Assembly: GCA_947505995.1 (NCBI GenBank)
Contig: CANNNB010000015.1
Location: forward strand, 1 to 20,104
DNA: 20,104 nt
Reading direction: 5' to 3'
Source of the DNA: Comamonadaceae bacterium
Lineage (GTDB): Bacteria > Pseudomonadota > Gammaproteobacteria > Burkholderiales > Burkholderiaceae
The position numbers and the translations under genes are program-made. The notes beneath the pieces are model-generated. The model was not told the origin of the DNA and did not search any database. It saw only the letters and a program-made list of their open reading frames with translations. Numbering within the stretch: the first letter of the stretch is position 1; each line of letters starts with the position of its first letter. Positions 7,602-15,789 of the stretch are shown here, one piece after another.

Positions 7602-9217
7602 CACCGCTCCAAAATGAATCCCAACTGAACCAAACCTCTAACACCCGCAGGGACATCTTGAAATGGGCTGCGTTGGCTTCAGCACCGCTATCTTTCAGTT
7701 TGTCGATGGCGCAAACACCCTTAAGGCACAACCCTTTTTCGTTGGGCGTGGCCAGCGGATCACCCAATCACCGTTCTGTGGTTTTGTGGACCCGACTTAT
7801 GCCAGATGTGGTCAGTGGCAACACACAATTTGCAGCAACCGATGTCTCTGTCAAATGGGAAGTGGCAGACGACGAGGCCTTCAAAGTCAATCGTCGCGCA
7901 GGCCAAGTGGTGGCTCTGGCCGCATTGGCGCATTCAGTGCATTTGGAACTTGATCATTTGCAAAGCGATCGATGGTATTTTTATCGCTTTCAAATTGGCG
8001 ATGCTCAAAGCACCGTGGGTCGAACGCGCACCTTGCCTCATCCCGAAGCCATGGTACAAAAACTGCGCGTAGCCTATGCATCTTGCCAACGCTGGGAGCA
8101 TGGGTACTTCAGTGCCTATGACCACATGTGCCAAGAGAACCTCGATATGGTTTTGTTTTTAGGCGATTATATTTATGAGTATGCAGGTGCTGCCAATGCA
8201 GTCCGATGGCCCTCTGGTGGCTGGGTGAGTAGCCTAGCAGATTATCGCGATCGATATGCTTTGAATAAAAGCGAAAAAGGCTTGCAGGCCATGCATGCCC
8301 AATGCCCGTGGCTTATGACTTGGGACGATCACGAGGTGTCCAACGACTATGCAAGTTTGGTCAGAGGGCAGAGCGGTAACATCAGTTTTGATTTTGCTGC
8401 TCAACGTGCCAGAGCTTATCAAGCCTTTTATGAGCACATGCCTTTGCGGGCTACTGCATTGACCAAATCCATTGAGGGCTTGGCCAGTGGCGCAGAACTT
8501 CGAATCTATGGACAAGTGGCGTATGGCAAATTAGCCAACTTTTATTTGTTAGACGATCGGCAATACCGTGACCGTCAAGTCTGTAACAAAAATGGCGCCT
8601 TTGGATCTGGTTGGGTCGACACCGAGCAATGCGAGGAATGGCTAGACCCTAAGCGAAGCTTGTTAGGCGTTGAACAAGCGCACTGGCTGGACCAATCTTT
8701 TGCCCAAGCCAAAAGTGATGCGCGTACTTGGAATGTGGTGGCCCAGCAAACCCTATTTGGAAGACGCGATTACAGAATGGGCACCGGCTATTACATGTGG
8801 AACGATGGTTGGGATGGCTACTCTGCTGCGCGCCAACAGATGACGCAATCGATGCAAAACCACGCCCTTAAAAACCCTGTGCTTGTAGGCGGCGACGTAC
8901 ACGAAAACTGGGTGGGCCATGTCATGGCCGATGCCTACAAAGACGATAGTGCCAAAATTGGTGTGGAGTTTTGCGGCGCAGGCATTACGGCGCGCTCTGC
9001 TGGCAATTCAAAGTTGGCCGTACGCTTGGCTGAAAACCCACACTTTATTTTTGCAGACAGCGAACGCAAAGGCTATGGCGTGGTGGAGTTTACAGCCAAG
9101 CAAATTCAAACCGAGTTGCGCGTGGTGGACAATGTTCGTCAACCGCAAACCAAGATTGAAACTTTGGCCAAGTTTTCGGTGGAGGCGGGGTTGTCACAGG
9201 TGCAGCGCTTGGCCTGA
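7598..9217 (+). CDS. phoD: PhoD-family alkaline phosphatase/phosphodiesterase, Tat-exported
   Basis: A 539-residue protein. The N-terminus has a twin-arginine signal, TRRDILK (R17-R18), then a hydrophobic stretch ending near MAQT (37-40). It should therefore be folded and metallated before export to the periplasm. The PhoD N-terminal domain starts with FSLGVASGSP. Metal-site motifs follow: ASC (161-163), FLGDYIYEY (D190, Y193), TWDDHEVSND (241-250), and GGDVHENW near 431-438. The family cleaves phosphate mono- and diesters with Fe/Ca cofactors, which is general knowledge and not shown here. It is the third gene of a tightly packed chain. The pho symbol reflects family only; no Pho box was identified. 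Confidence 0.88.
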   Translation: MTPLQNESQLNQTSNTRRDILKWAALASAPLSFSLSMAQTPLRHNPFSLGVASGSPNHRSVVLWTRLMPDVVSGNTQFAATDVSVKWEVADDEAFKVNRRAGQVVALAALAHSVHLELDHLQSDRWYFYRFQIGDAQSTVGRTRTLPHPEAMVQKLRVAYASCQRWEHGYFSAYDHMCQENLDMVLFLGDYIYEYAGAANAVRWPSGGWVSSLADYRDRYALNKSEKGLQAMHAQCPWLMTWDDHEVSNDYASLVRGQSGNISFDFAAQRARAYQAFYEHMPLRATALTKSIEGLASGAELRIYGQVAYGKLANFYLLDDRQYRDRQVCNKNGAFGSGWVDTEQCEEWLDPKRSLLGVEQAHWLDQSFAQAKSDARTWNVVAQQTLFGRRDYRMGTGYYMWNDGWDGYSAARQQMTQSMQNHALKNPVLVGGDVHENWVGHVMADAYKDDSAKIGVEFCGAGITARSAGNSKLAVRLAENPHFIFADSERKGYGVVEFTAKQIQTELRVVDNVRQPQTKIETLAKFSVEAGLSQVQRLA

Positions 9218-9227
9218 ACAAAGAGTT

Positions 9228-9261
9228 GAGCAGGCACTGTAGCGCGTTTGTGCCATCGCTC
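9228..9261. terminator. Weak hairpin between convergent phoD and serB
   Basis: GGCAC (9233-9237) pairs with GTGCC (9250-9254), and outer GAGC (9228-9231) with GCTC (9258-9261), around a 12-nt loop. It lacks a T-tract on either strand, so it is at best a weak terminator at a convergent junction. Confidence 0.25.
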
Positions 9262-9264
9262 GAT

Positions 9265-9984
9265 CTACACAAGCACTTCTAGCAAGCGATCTAGTCCGCC
9301 TTCTTCGATGGCCACCATGGCTTGCTCGCGCACCTTGGGCTTGGCGTGATAGGCCACAGACAAACCAGCCACGCCCATCATGGGCAAGTCATTGGCACCG
9401 TCGCCCATGGCAATGGCTTGTGAGGGCTCAATGTCCATTTGTACACAGATTTGCAAAAGCATCTTGCGCTTTTCTTCACCGTCGCAAATATCCCCCCAGT
9501 CTTGGTCCACCATGCGACCTGTTAGCTCGCCATTGACCACTTCCAACACATTGGAGCGAGTCCAGTTGATGTTGAGTCTGTCGCGAACGTGGTCTGTGAA
9601 AAAGGTAAAGCCACCGGACACCAACAGCACTTTCATGCCTGCGGCTTGGCAGGTCTTCACCAAGGTTTCGGCGCCTGGATTGAGTTTCAAACGATTGTGT
9701 AAAACTTCTTCCATGTGTGCCACCGTGACGCCTTGAAGCAAAGCCACGCGCTTGCGCAAGCTTTCTTTGTAATCGGTAATTTCACCGCGCATGGCGGCCT
9801 CAGTAATGGCGGCCACTTCAGTTTTGCGACCTGCAGCATCTGCAATTTCGTCCACGCATTCAATGTTGATGAGGGTGGAGTCCATGTCAAAGGCGATAAG
9901 TTTGAAATCACTTAATTTCAAAGGCGGTGTAAAGCCCTTCAAGGTCATGCCTTGCAAATGAGAGGCGCTGCGCTCATGACTCAT
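9265..9984 (-). CDS. serB: Phosphoserine phosphatase SerB
   Basis: A 239-residue HAD-superfamily phosphatase performing the last step of serine synthesis. Motif I is FDMDSTLIN, with nucleophile D33 and D35. Motif II is LLVSGGFTFF. Motif III and the metal loop read AIAMGDGANDLPMM. The INIECVDEIADAAG cap entrance is typical of SerB. It is shorter than E. coli SerB (about 322) and lacks the N-terminal ACT-like extension. The ribosome site AAGGA lies within the last codons of mfd, and only 5 bp separate the mfd stop from this start, so mfd-serB form an operon. Confidence 0.95.
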   Translation of the reverse strand: MSHERSASHLQGMTLKGFTPPLKLSDFKLIAFDMDSTLINIECVDEIADAAGRKTEVAAITEAAMRGEITDYKESLRKRVALLQGVTVAHMEEVLHNRLKLNPGAETLVKTCQAAGMKVLLVSGGFTFFTDHVRDRLNINWTRSNVLEVVNGELTGRMVDQDWGDICDGEEKRKMLLQICVQMDIEPSQAIAMGDGANDLPMMGVAGLSVAYHAKPKVREQAMVAIEEGGLDRLLEVLV

Positions 9985-9989
9985 TTTTT

Positions 9990-12900
9990 TTATCCTTCAA
10001 TTATTTCAATTTTAGGCTGGCCCAAAGAACGCAAAATGTCTCTCACCATTTGCGCGCGCGCTTTGGGGTCGGGCAGTTCGCGCTCAATGCGCAGTTTGTC
10101 GTTACCAGCCAATTGAATGTGCTTGTTCTTTTGAATAAGCTCAATGATGCGCATGGGCTCAATGGGCGGATTGGGTTTGAAGCTGATCACAATCACGCCT
10201 GGGGCAGCATCTACTTTCAAAACGCCGTAGGGTAGACTTAGCACTCTTAAGCGGTGTACATCCATCAGAGTTTGCGCTTGAGGCGGCAGCTTGCCAAAAC
10301 GGTCTACTATTTCTTCTAGCAAGCCATCAATTTGGTCAGATGTTTTGGCTGTGGCCAATTTCTTGTAAAAAGACAAACGCAAATGCACATCGCCACAGTA
10401 GTCGTTGGGCAGTAGGGCGGGTGCATGCAAGTTGATGTCGGTGGCGGCTGAAAGTGGACTGAGTAAATCGGGTTCTTTGCCCAATTTCAGACAGCGCACG
10501 GCTTCGTTCAACATTTCGTTGTAAAGCTGGAAACCAATTTCCAGCATGTTGCCGCTTTGGCTCTCACCCAGCACTTCACCTGCGCCACGAATTTCTAAAT
10601 CGTGCATGGCCAAATAAAAGCCACTGCCCAATTCTTCCATTTGCTGAATGGCATCTAGGCGCTGCGAAGCTTGTTTGGTGAGGCCGTCAATTTCAGGCAC
10701 CATCAAATAGGCATAGGCTTGGTGATGGCTTCGTCCTACACGGCCGCGCAATTGGTGCAACTGTGCCAAACCAAACTTGTCTGCACGTGAAATCACAATG
10801 GTGTTGGCGGTGGGTACATCAATGCCGGTTTCAATGATGGTGGAGCAAAGCAAAATGTTGTAACGCTGGGCTACAAAATCGCGCATCACTTTTTCCAAAT
10901 CCCGCTCGGGCATTTGGCCGTGGGCCACCGCAATTCGCGCTTCTGGCAATAGTTCCTCCAGCTTTTGGCGGCGGTTTTCAATCGTTGCCACTTCGTTGTG
11001 CAAGAAGTACACCTGGCCGCCCCGTTTAAGTTCGCGCAGCACCGCCTCGCGAATCACGCCCACGCCTTCGTTGCGCACAAAGGTTTTGATCGCCAAACGG
11101 CGCTGCGGCGCGGTGGCAATCACGCTTAAGTCGCGTATGCCTTCAAGGGCCATACCCAGTGTTCGAGGAATAGGTGTGGCAGTGAGTGTGAGCACGTCCA
11201 CCTCGGCGCGCATGGCCTTCATGGCTTCTTTGTGGCGCACGCCAAAGCGGTGTTCTTCGTCAATGACCAGTAAACCCAAGTTTTTAAACTTGGTCGATTC
11301 ACTCAAGAGCTTGTGCGTACCCACCACAATGTCTACCGTGCCATCGGCCAAACCCTTAAGGGCTTCTGTTACTTCTTTGCCTGAACGAAAGCGAGACACT
11401 TCGGCCACCTTCACAGGCCACTTAGAAAAGCGGTCTTTTAAAGTTTGGAAATGTTGCTCAGCCAGCAAGGTGGTGGGCGCCAAGATGGCCACTTGCTTGC
11501 CTCCTGTGACAGCCACAAAGGCTGCACGCAAGGCCACTTCGGTTTTGCCAAAGCCCACATCGCCACACACCAATCGGTCCATGGGCCGTGGGCTGATCAT
11601 GTCTTGAATGACAGCATGGATAGCCGCATTTTGATCAGCGGTTTCGCTAAAGCCAAAGTCGTTGGCAAACACTTCGTAATCTTGTGGGCTATAGCGGAAG
11701 GGGTGACCTTGTCGGGCCGCGCGCCTGGCATAGATGTTGAGCAATTCAGCTGCAGAGTCGCGCACTTGCTCGGCAGCTTTGCGTTTGGCTTTTTCCCATT
11801 GCCCACTGCCCAGCCTGTGAAGTGGTGCCTCATCGGCACTCACGCCGGTGTATCGGCCAATGAGTTGCAACTGGCTCACTGGTACATACAGTGTGGCTTT
11901 GTCGGCATATTCCAAATGCAAAAACTCTTGCAGTGCGGGTGTGCCATCAGGGTTCTTCTCGCCCAAATCCATATTGACCAACCCACGGTAGCGACCGATG
12001 CCGTGTGCGTTGTGCACCACAGGATCGCCGACATTGAGTTCTGACAAATCTTTGATGAGCGCTTCAACATCGCTCACCTGTTCTTGTTTTTTGCGTCTGC
12101 GCGTAGTGACGCCTGCTGCAAACAATTCGGTTTCTGTAACCAAATCAATGCCAGCTTCAAACCAATGGAAGCCTGAATTTAAAGCGGCAGTGGCTATCCC
12201 TATCTTTTCATCGCTGGCCTGAAACTCTTTTAAGTCGTCAAAGGCGGGTGGGTTGACACCACCTGCGCGCAAAAAGTCGAGCAAGCTTTCGCGCCGGCCT
12301 GAACTCTCTGCCAAGATCAACACACGCTGCGGCGTGTTGCGAATGTGAGCTTGCAATTTACTTAAAGGCTCTTCTGCTCCTCGAACAACTGTGAGGTCGG
12401 GAAGGGCTTGTGCTAGCGTGTTGTCTGCGTTGGTTTCGGAGCTGTCTGATGCAACTTTCCTGAGGGCCAATTGGGCATGTTGATTGGTGCCAGTGTAAAA
12501 CTGCTCAGCCGACAAAAACAAAGCTTCGGGCGGCAAGGCAGGGCGCTCTGGATCACCTTGAACCAAGCGATAGCGTTCTTTGGTGTCTTGCCAAAAGCGT
12601 TGAAACGCGGGTTCTAAATCACCATGCAAAACCAAGGTGGCGGGCATGTTGGTGCCGGCACCCAAGTAGTCAAAAACCGTGGCAGTTTGTTCAAAGAAAA
12701 GTGGTAAATAATATTCAATGCCCGCTGTGGCGACGCCATTACCAATGTCTTTGTAGATACGGCTTTTGGTGGGATCGCCATCCAGCAATTCACGCCAGCG
12801 GCTTCTAAACTTGGTTCGGGCCGCTTCGTCCATGGGAAATTCACGACCTGGCAACAAACGCACTTCGGGCACAGGGTACAAGCTGCGCTGGGTATCAGGG

Positions 12901-13496
12901 TCAAAAGTGCGAATGGAGTCAATTTCGTTGTCAAACAAATCGACGCGGTAGGGCACTTGCGAGCCCATGGGGAACAAGTCGATCAGGCCGCCGCGCACCG
13001 CATACTCGCCGGGGCTAACCACTTGGCTGACGTGGCTGTATCCCGCCAAGGTGAGTTGGGCTTTGAGTTTCGCTTCGTCTAACTTTTGTTTGGTTTTGAA
13101 TTGAAAAGTGTAGCCTGCCAAAAATGAGGGCGGCGCCAAACGGTACAAAGCCGTGGTGGCCGGAATAAACACCAAGTCTGCACCTTCGGCTTTGTCGCGT
13201 TGGCTAATGCGCCACAGGGTGGCCAAGCGTTCGCTGATGAGGTCTTGATGGGGTGAAAATGTGTCGTAGGGCAGCGTTTCCCAGTCGGGAAAAATGGCGC
13301 AACGCAGGCCTGGCGCAAAGAAAGCTACCTCGTCCATTAGGCGCTGGGTGTCGGCAGCGTCGGAGGTGACCACGGCAGTGAGGCGCCCCTGCGCTTTTTC
13401 CCGCTCGGCCAATTGGGCCAATAGCACCGCGTCTGCCGATCCCATGGGACGGGGCAGGGTAAAGCGTTTTCCTAAGCTAAGCGCGGGTAATTGCAT
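9990..13496 (-). CDS. mfd: Transcription-repair coupling factor Mfd
   Basis: A protein of about 1168 residues that removes stalled RNA polymerase from DNA lesions and recruits UvrA. In order it has an N-terminal UvrB-homology region, the RNA-polymerase-interacting domain with LNVGDPVVHNAHGIGRYRG near residues 485-505, Walker A CGDVGFGKTE near 640, the DEEH helicase box near 745 (LVIDEEHRFG), TLTATPIPRTL, QLHQLRGRVGRS, and a C-terminal TRCF domain. The start at ATG 13496 gives the usual family beginning MQLPALSLGKRFTLPRP; an upstream TTG (13538) would add 14 residues that look unrelated. It is divergent from ispD across 48 bp and followed closely by serB. Confidence 0.96.
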   Translation of the reverse strand: MQLPALSLGKRFTLPRPMGSADAVLLAQLAEREKAQGRLTAVVTSDAADTQRLMDEVAFFAPGLRCAIFPDWETLPYDTFSPHQDLISERLATLWRISQRDKAEGADLVFIPATTALYRLAPPSFLAGYTFQFKTKQKLDEAKLKAQLTLAGYSHVSQVVSPGEYAVRGGLIDLFPMGSQVPYRVDLFDNEIDSIRTFDPDTQRSLYPVPEVRLLPGREFPMDEAARTKFRSRWRELLDGDPTKSRIYKDIGNGVATAGIEYYLPLFFEQTATVFDYLGAGTNMPATLVLHGDLEPAFQRFWQDTKERYRLVQGDPERPALPPEALFLSAEQFYTGTNQHAQLALRKVASDSSETNADNTLAQALPDLTVVRGAEEPLSKLQAHIRNTPQRVLILAESSGRRESLLDFLRAGGVNPPAFDDLKEFQASDEKIGIATAALNSGFHWFEAGIDLVTETELFAAGVTTRRRKKQEQVSDVEALIKDLSELNVGDPVVHNAHGIGRYRGLVNMDLGEKNPDGTPALQEFLHLEYADKATLYVPVSQLQLIGRYTGVSADEAPLHRLGSGQWEKAKRKAAEQVRDSAAELLNIYARRAARQGHPFRYSPQDYEVFANDFGFSETADQNAAIHAVIQDMISPRPMDRLVCGDVGFGKTEVALRAAFVAVTGGKQVAILAPTTLLAEQHFQTLKDRFSKWPVKVAEVSRFRSGKEVTEALKGLADGTVDIVVGTHKLLSESTKFKNLGLLVIDEEHRFGVRHKEAMKAMRAEVDVLTLTATPIPRTLGMALEGIRDLSVIATAPQRRLAIKTFVRNEGVGVIREAVLRELKRGGQVYFLHNEVATIENRRQKLEELLPEARIAVAHGQMPERDLEKVMRDFVAQRYNILLCSTIIETGIDVPTANTIVISRADKFGLAQLHQLRGRVGRSHHQAYAYLMVPEIDGLTKQASQRLDAIQQMEELGSGFYLAMHDLEIRGAGEVLGESQSGNMLEIGFQLYNEMLNEAVRCLKLGKEPDLLSPLSAATDINLHAPALLPNDYCGDVHLRLSFYKKLATAKTSDQIDGLLEEIVDRFGKLPPQAQTLMDVHRLRVLSLPYGVLKVDAAPGVIVISFKPNPPIEPMRIIELIQKNKHIQLAGNDKLRIERELPDPKARAQMVRDILRSLGQPKIEIIEG

Positions 13497-13506
13497 GAAC
13501 TCCGAT

Positions 13507-13514
13507 AGTATAGT
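13507..13514. promoter_or_regulatory. Possible overlapping -10 elements for mfd and ispD
   Basis: On the plus strand TATAGT lies at 13509-13514. On the minus strand TATACT lies at 13512-13507. Each matches the sigma-70 -10 consensus at 5 of 6 positions. Neither has a convincing -35 at the correct spacing. The plus element would give a 5' leader of about 24 nt for ispD; the minus one would give an almost leaderless mfd mRNA. Confidence 0.3.
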
Positions 13515-13544
13515 TGGCGTATTGGCACTCCATAGCAATTCAAA

Positions 13545-14366
13545 GTGAACCCCACTGATCTTTCTGACCTTTTTGAATCAGTCAGCCTTCAAGACGCTGA
13601 AAACACAGCCCCTTTGGCGAGATGTTTTGCGTTGGTACCGTGTGCGGGCTCGGGTTCGCGTGCTGGTACGGTCATGCCTAAGCAATACGAGATCATTTCA
13701 GGCCAAAGCATGGTGATGCATACCTTGGCCGCATTGCAATTGGTTAGCAGACTTGAAAATATTGTGGTGGTTGTGTCACCTACAGATTCGCATGTTTGGC
13801 CTGTTATAGAAGAAGCATCTGAACCAAGCGAGGACGCAAAGGGCGTTGAGCGCAAGCCGATCGTTCGTCGCATCAAATGCGGTGGCGCTTCACGCGCCGA
13901 GTCTGTATTCAATGGCTTAACCGAGTTGCTGGCAGAAGGCGCCAAAGACCTTAAGGGTGTACAACCTAACGATTGGATCTTGGTGCATGACGCAGCGCGT
14001 TGCCTTATTGCCGAGTTAGAAATTAACCGCTTGATCGATGCATGCTTCGACGATGAAGTGGGCGGACTTTTGGCTTTGCCATTGCCCGACACTTTAAAAG
14101 CCGCTGTGAATGGCCGCGTGAGCGCTACCTTGCCGCGCCAAGACAAATGGTTGGCGCAAACGCCGCAGATGTTCAGAGCGGGTCAATTGCACGCTGCCTT
14201 AATAGCCAAGGCATCAGAGCATTTTGAAGGCATTACCGACGAAGCCAGCGCTATGGAAATGGCAGGTTTCGCGCCCAAATTGGTGGTGGGCAGTCCACAC
14301 AATTTCAAAGTAACCTATCCGCCAGATTTTGCATTGGCAGAAGATTTTCTCAGGAGTAGAAAATGA
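13545..14366 (+). CDS. ispD: 2-C-methyl-D-erythritol 4-phosphate cytidylyltransferase
   Basis: This enzyme transfers CMP from CTP to MEP, the third step of the non-mevalonate isoprenoid pathway. The nucleotide-binding loop [13 protein letters not shown] with PKQY is near residues 28-47. Further family motifs are [38 protein letters not shown] and [10 protein letters not shown]. With the GTG start at 13545 it is 273 residues, longer than the common length of about 235. The excess is a 25-residue N-terminal extension and a charged insertion ([16 protein letters not shown]) in the middle. A TTG at 13614 would give a more standard N-terminus. No clear ribosome site precedes the GTG. Its stop overlaps ispF (ATGA). 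Confidence 0.92.
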   Translation: MNPTDLSDLFESVSLQDAENTAPLARCFALVPCAGSGSRAGTVMPKQYEIISGQSMVMHTLAALQLVSRLENIVVVVSPTDSHVWPVIEEASEPSEDAKGVERKPIVRRIKCGGASRAESVFNGLTELLAEGAKDLKGVQPNDWILVHDAARCLIAELEINRLIDACFDDEVGGLLALPLPDTLKAAVNGRVSATLPRQDKWLAQTPQMFRAGQLHAALIAKASEHFEGITDEASAMEMAGFAPKLVVGSPHNFKVTYPPDFALAEDFLRSRK

Positions 14367-14842
14367 ACATTCGAGTGGGAGAAGGTTGGGACACGCATGC
14401 CTTGGTGGAGGGTCGCCCCTTGATGTTGGGCGGTGTTCAAATTCCGCACAACAAAGGTTTGTTGGGTCATTCCGATGCCGATGTGCTTTTGCATGCCATC
14501 ACAGACGCACTTTTAGGTGCTGCAGGCTTGGGCGACATTGGTCAGCACTTTCCAGATACCGATGCCACTTACAAAGGCGCTGATTCTGTTGTGCTTTTGA
14601 AAAAAGCTTATCAGCACGTCAAGCAGTTGGGATGGCAACTTGGCAACGTCGATTGCACCATCATTGCTCAAGCGCCTAAGTTGTCGCCGCATCGTTCAGA
14701 CATTCGATCGTCCATTGCCAAAGCCCTGGGGGTACCCGAATCGCATGTCAATGTGAAAGCCAAAACAGCTGAAAAAATGGGCCCTGTGGGTGAGGGCCTG
14801 AGTATGGAAGCTAGGGCTGTGGTGTTGATTCAAAAGCCTTAA
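14363..14842 (+). CDS. ispF: 2-C-methyl-D-erythritol 2,4-cyclodiphosphate synthase
   Basis: A 159-residue protein of normal length that forms a homotrimer and cyclises CDP-ME 2-phosphate to MEcPP, two steps after IspD. The metal-binding motif GWDTH gives D10 and H12, and H44 lies in [23 protein letters not shown]. The C-terminal signature [27 protein letters not shown] is complete. It overlaps ispD by 4 bp, so the two enzymes are probably made together. Confidence 0.97.
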   Translation: MNIRVGEGWDTHALVEGRPLMLGGVQIPHNKGLLGHSDADVLLHAITDALLGAAGLGDIGQHFPDTDATYKGADSVVLLKKAYQHVKQLGWQLGNVDCTIIAQAPKLSPHRSDIRSSIAKALGVPESHVNVKAKTAEKMGPVGEGLSMEARAVVLIQKP

Positions 14843-14844
14843 AT

Positions 14845-14872
14845 GAAAAAAGTCACCCTTCACGGGTGACTT
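14845..14872 (-). terminator. Rho-independent terminator of the hydroxybutyrate dehydrogenase gene
   Basis: AGTCACCC (14851-14858) pairs with GGGTGACT (14864-14871) around a 5-nt loop. Read on the minus strand, the stem is followed by a run of T (14850-14845), making a good intrinsic terminator 20 bp after the dehydrogenase stop. On the plus strand the hairpin follows ispF by 8 bp but has only a poor T-tract, so it may act weakly in that direction. Confidence 0.85.
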
Positions 14873-14891
14873 GTAGCTTATAAATTGGTGA

Positions 14892-15662
14892 TTATTGTGC
14901 AGCCCAACCGCCATCCATGTTCCAAGCTACACCGCGAATGTTGTTACCTGCTGCAGAGCAGAAGAACACCGCCAATTCGCCCAATTCTTCTGGTGTAGTG
15001 AATTGCATCGAAGGCTCTTTTTCTCCCAATAACAACTCAGTAGCCGCTTGATTGCTTAAGCCCAAAGCTGATGCCTTGGCATCCACTTGTTTTTGAACCA
15101 AAGGCGTGAGCACCCAACCTGGACAAATGGCGTTGCAAGTGACGCCCGATTTGGCATTTTCCAATGCAGTGACTTTGGTCAAACCCACAATGCCATGCTT
15201 GGCAGCCACATAAGCTGACTTCTCTGCAGAGCCCACCAAGCCATGAACAGAGGCGACGTTGATGATCCGACCCCAGTTGGCCTTTTGCATGCTAGGCAGG
15301 ACAAGACGTGAAGCATGGAAAGCACTGGACAGATTGATGGCAATGATGGCATCCCATCGCTCAATCGGAAAGTTTTCAACGCGAGCCACATGCTGAATGC
15401 CAGCGTTGTTGACCAAAATGTCGACGCTTCCAAAGGATTCATGGGCAAACTTCACCATGGCTTCGATTTCTGCTGGCTTGCTCATATCTGCGCCGTGGTA
15501 AGCCACTTTGGCGCCTAAAGCGGAAATTTCAGCTTCTGGTCCGGCATGGTCGCCAAAGCCATTTAAAACGATGTTGGCGCCTTGCTTGGCCAAGGCTTTG
15601 GCGATGCCTAAGCCAATGCCACTGGTAGAGCCAGTAACGATTGCGGTTTTGCCCTTTAGCAT
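14892..15662 (-). CDS. bdhA: D-3-hydroxybutyrate dehydrogenase (SDR family)
   Basis: A 256-residue short-chain dehydrogenase that interconverts 3-hydroxybutyrate and acetoacetate with NAD, as in polyhydroxybutyrate breakdown. The cofactor loop is TGSTSGIGLGIA (10-21), followed by NNAG (85-88), catalytic S138, Y151 and K155 in ASVHG...SAYVAAKHG, and the QHVARVENFP segment plus the C-terminal WNMDGGWAAQ typical of this dehydrogenase within the SDR family. A ribosome site GGAG is placed 7 nt before the ATG. It is a single-gene unit with its own terminator, divergent from the hydrolase-relA pair. No PHB synthase or depolymerase is nearby. Confidence 0.92.
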   Translation of the reverse strand: MLKGKTAIVTGSTSGIGLGIAKALAKQGANIVLNGFGDHAGPEAEISALGAKVAYHGADMSKPAEIEAMVKFAHESFGSVDILVNNAGIQHVARVENFPIERWDAIIAINLSSAFHASRLVLPSMQKANWGRIINVASVHGLVGSAEKSAYVAAKHGIVGLTKVTALENAKSGVTCNAICPGWVLTPLVQKQVDAKASALGLSNQAATELLLGEKEPSMQFTTPEELGELAVFFCSAAGNNIRGVAWNMDGGWAAQ

Positions 15663-15686
15663 GGCGGTTCTCCGAATGAATTACGA

Positions 15687-15714
15687 TGTGTAAAAGTGAA
15701 TTATGGCGCGTCAA
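15687..15714 (-). promoter_or_regulatory. Possible promoter of the hydroxybutyrate dehydrogenase gene
   Basis: On the minus strand a -35 TTGACG (15714-15709) is followed after 16 bp by TACACA (15692-15687), giving a leader of about 18-20 nt before the ATG. The -35 is good; the -10 is weak. Confidence 0.35.
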
Positions 15715-15726
15715 AGCCACGCAAGG

Positions 15727-15753
15727 CTGACGCCCAGTCTCTAAATTTAGAAT
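15727..15753 (+). promoter_or_regulatory. Possible promoter of the hydrolase-relA pair
   Basis: CTGACG (15727-15732) and TAGAAT (15748-15753) are separated by 15 bp, about 37 bp before the hydrolase ATG. The -10 matches at 5 of 6 positions; the -35 and the spacing are poor. Confidence 0.3.
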
Positions 15754-15789
15754 TGAACCCTTGTCGCAAGCTTTCCAACGAGCACTTCC

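Noticed and set aside
11445..12044. Plus-strand 199-codon open frame inside mfd
   Set aside because: It is antisense to the conserved helicase and RNA-polymerase-binding regions of Mfd, with no recognisable domain or ribosome site.
13497..13538. Upstream TTG start for mfd adding 14 residues
   Set aside because: The added residues do not resemble Mfd N-termini, and the ATG at 13496 yields the usual family start; GGAG precedes that ATG, although the spacing is tight.
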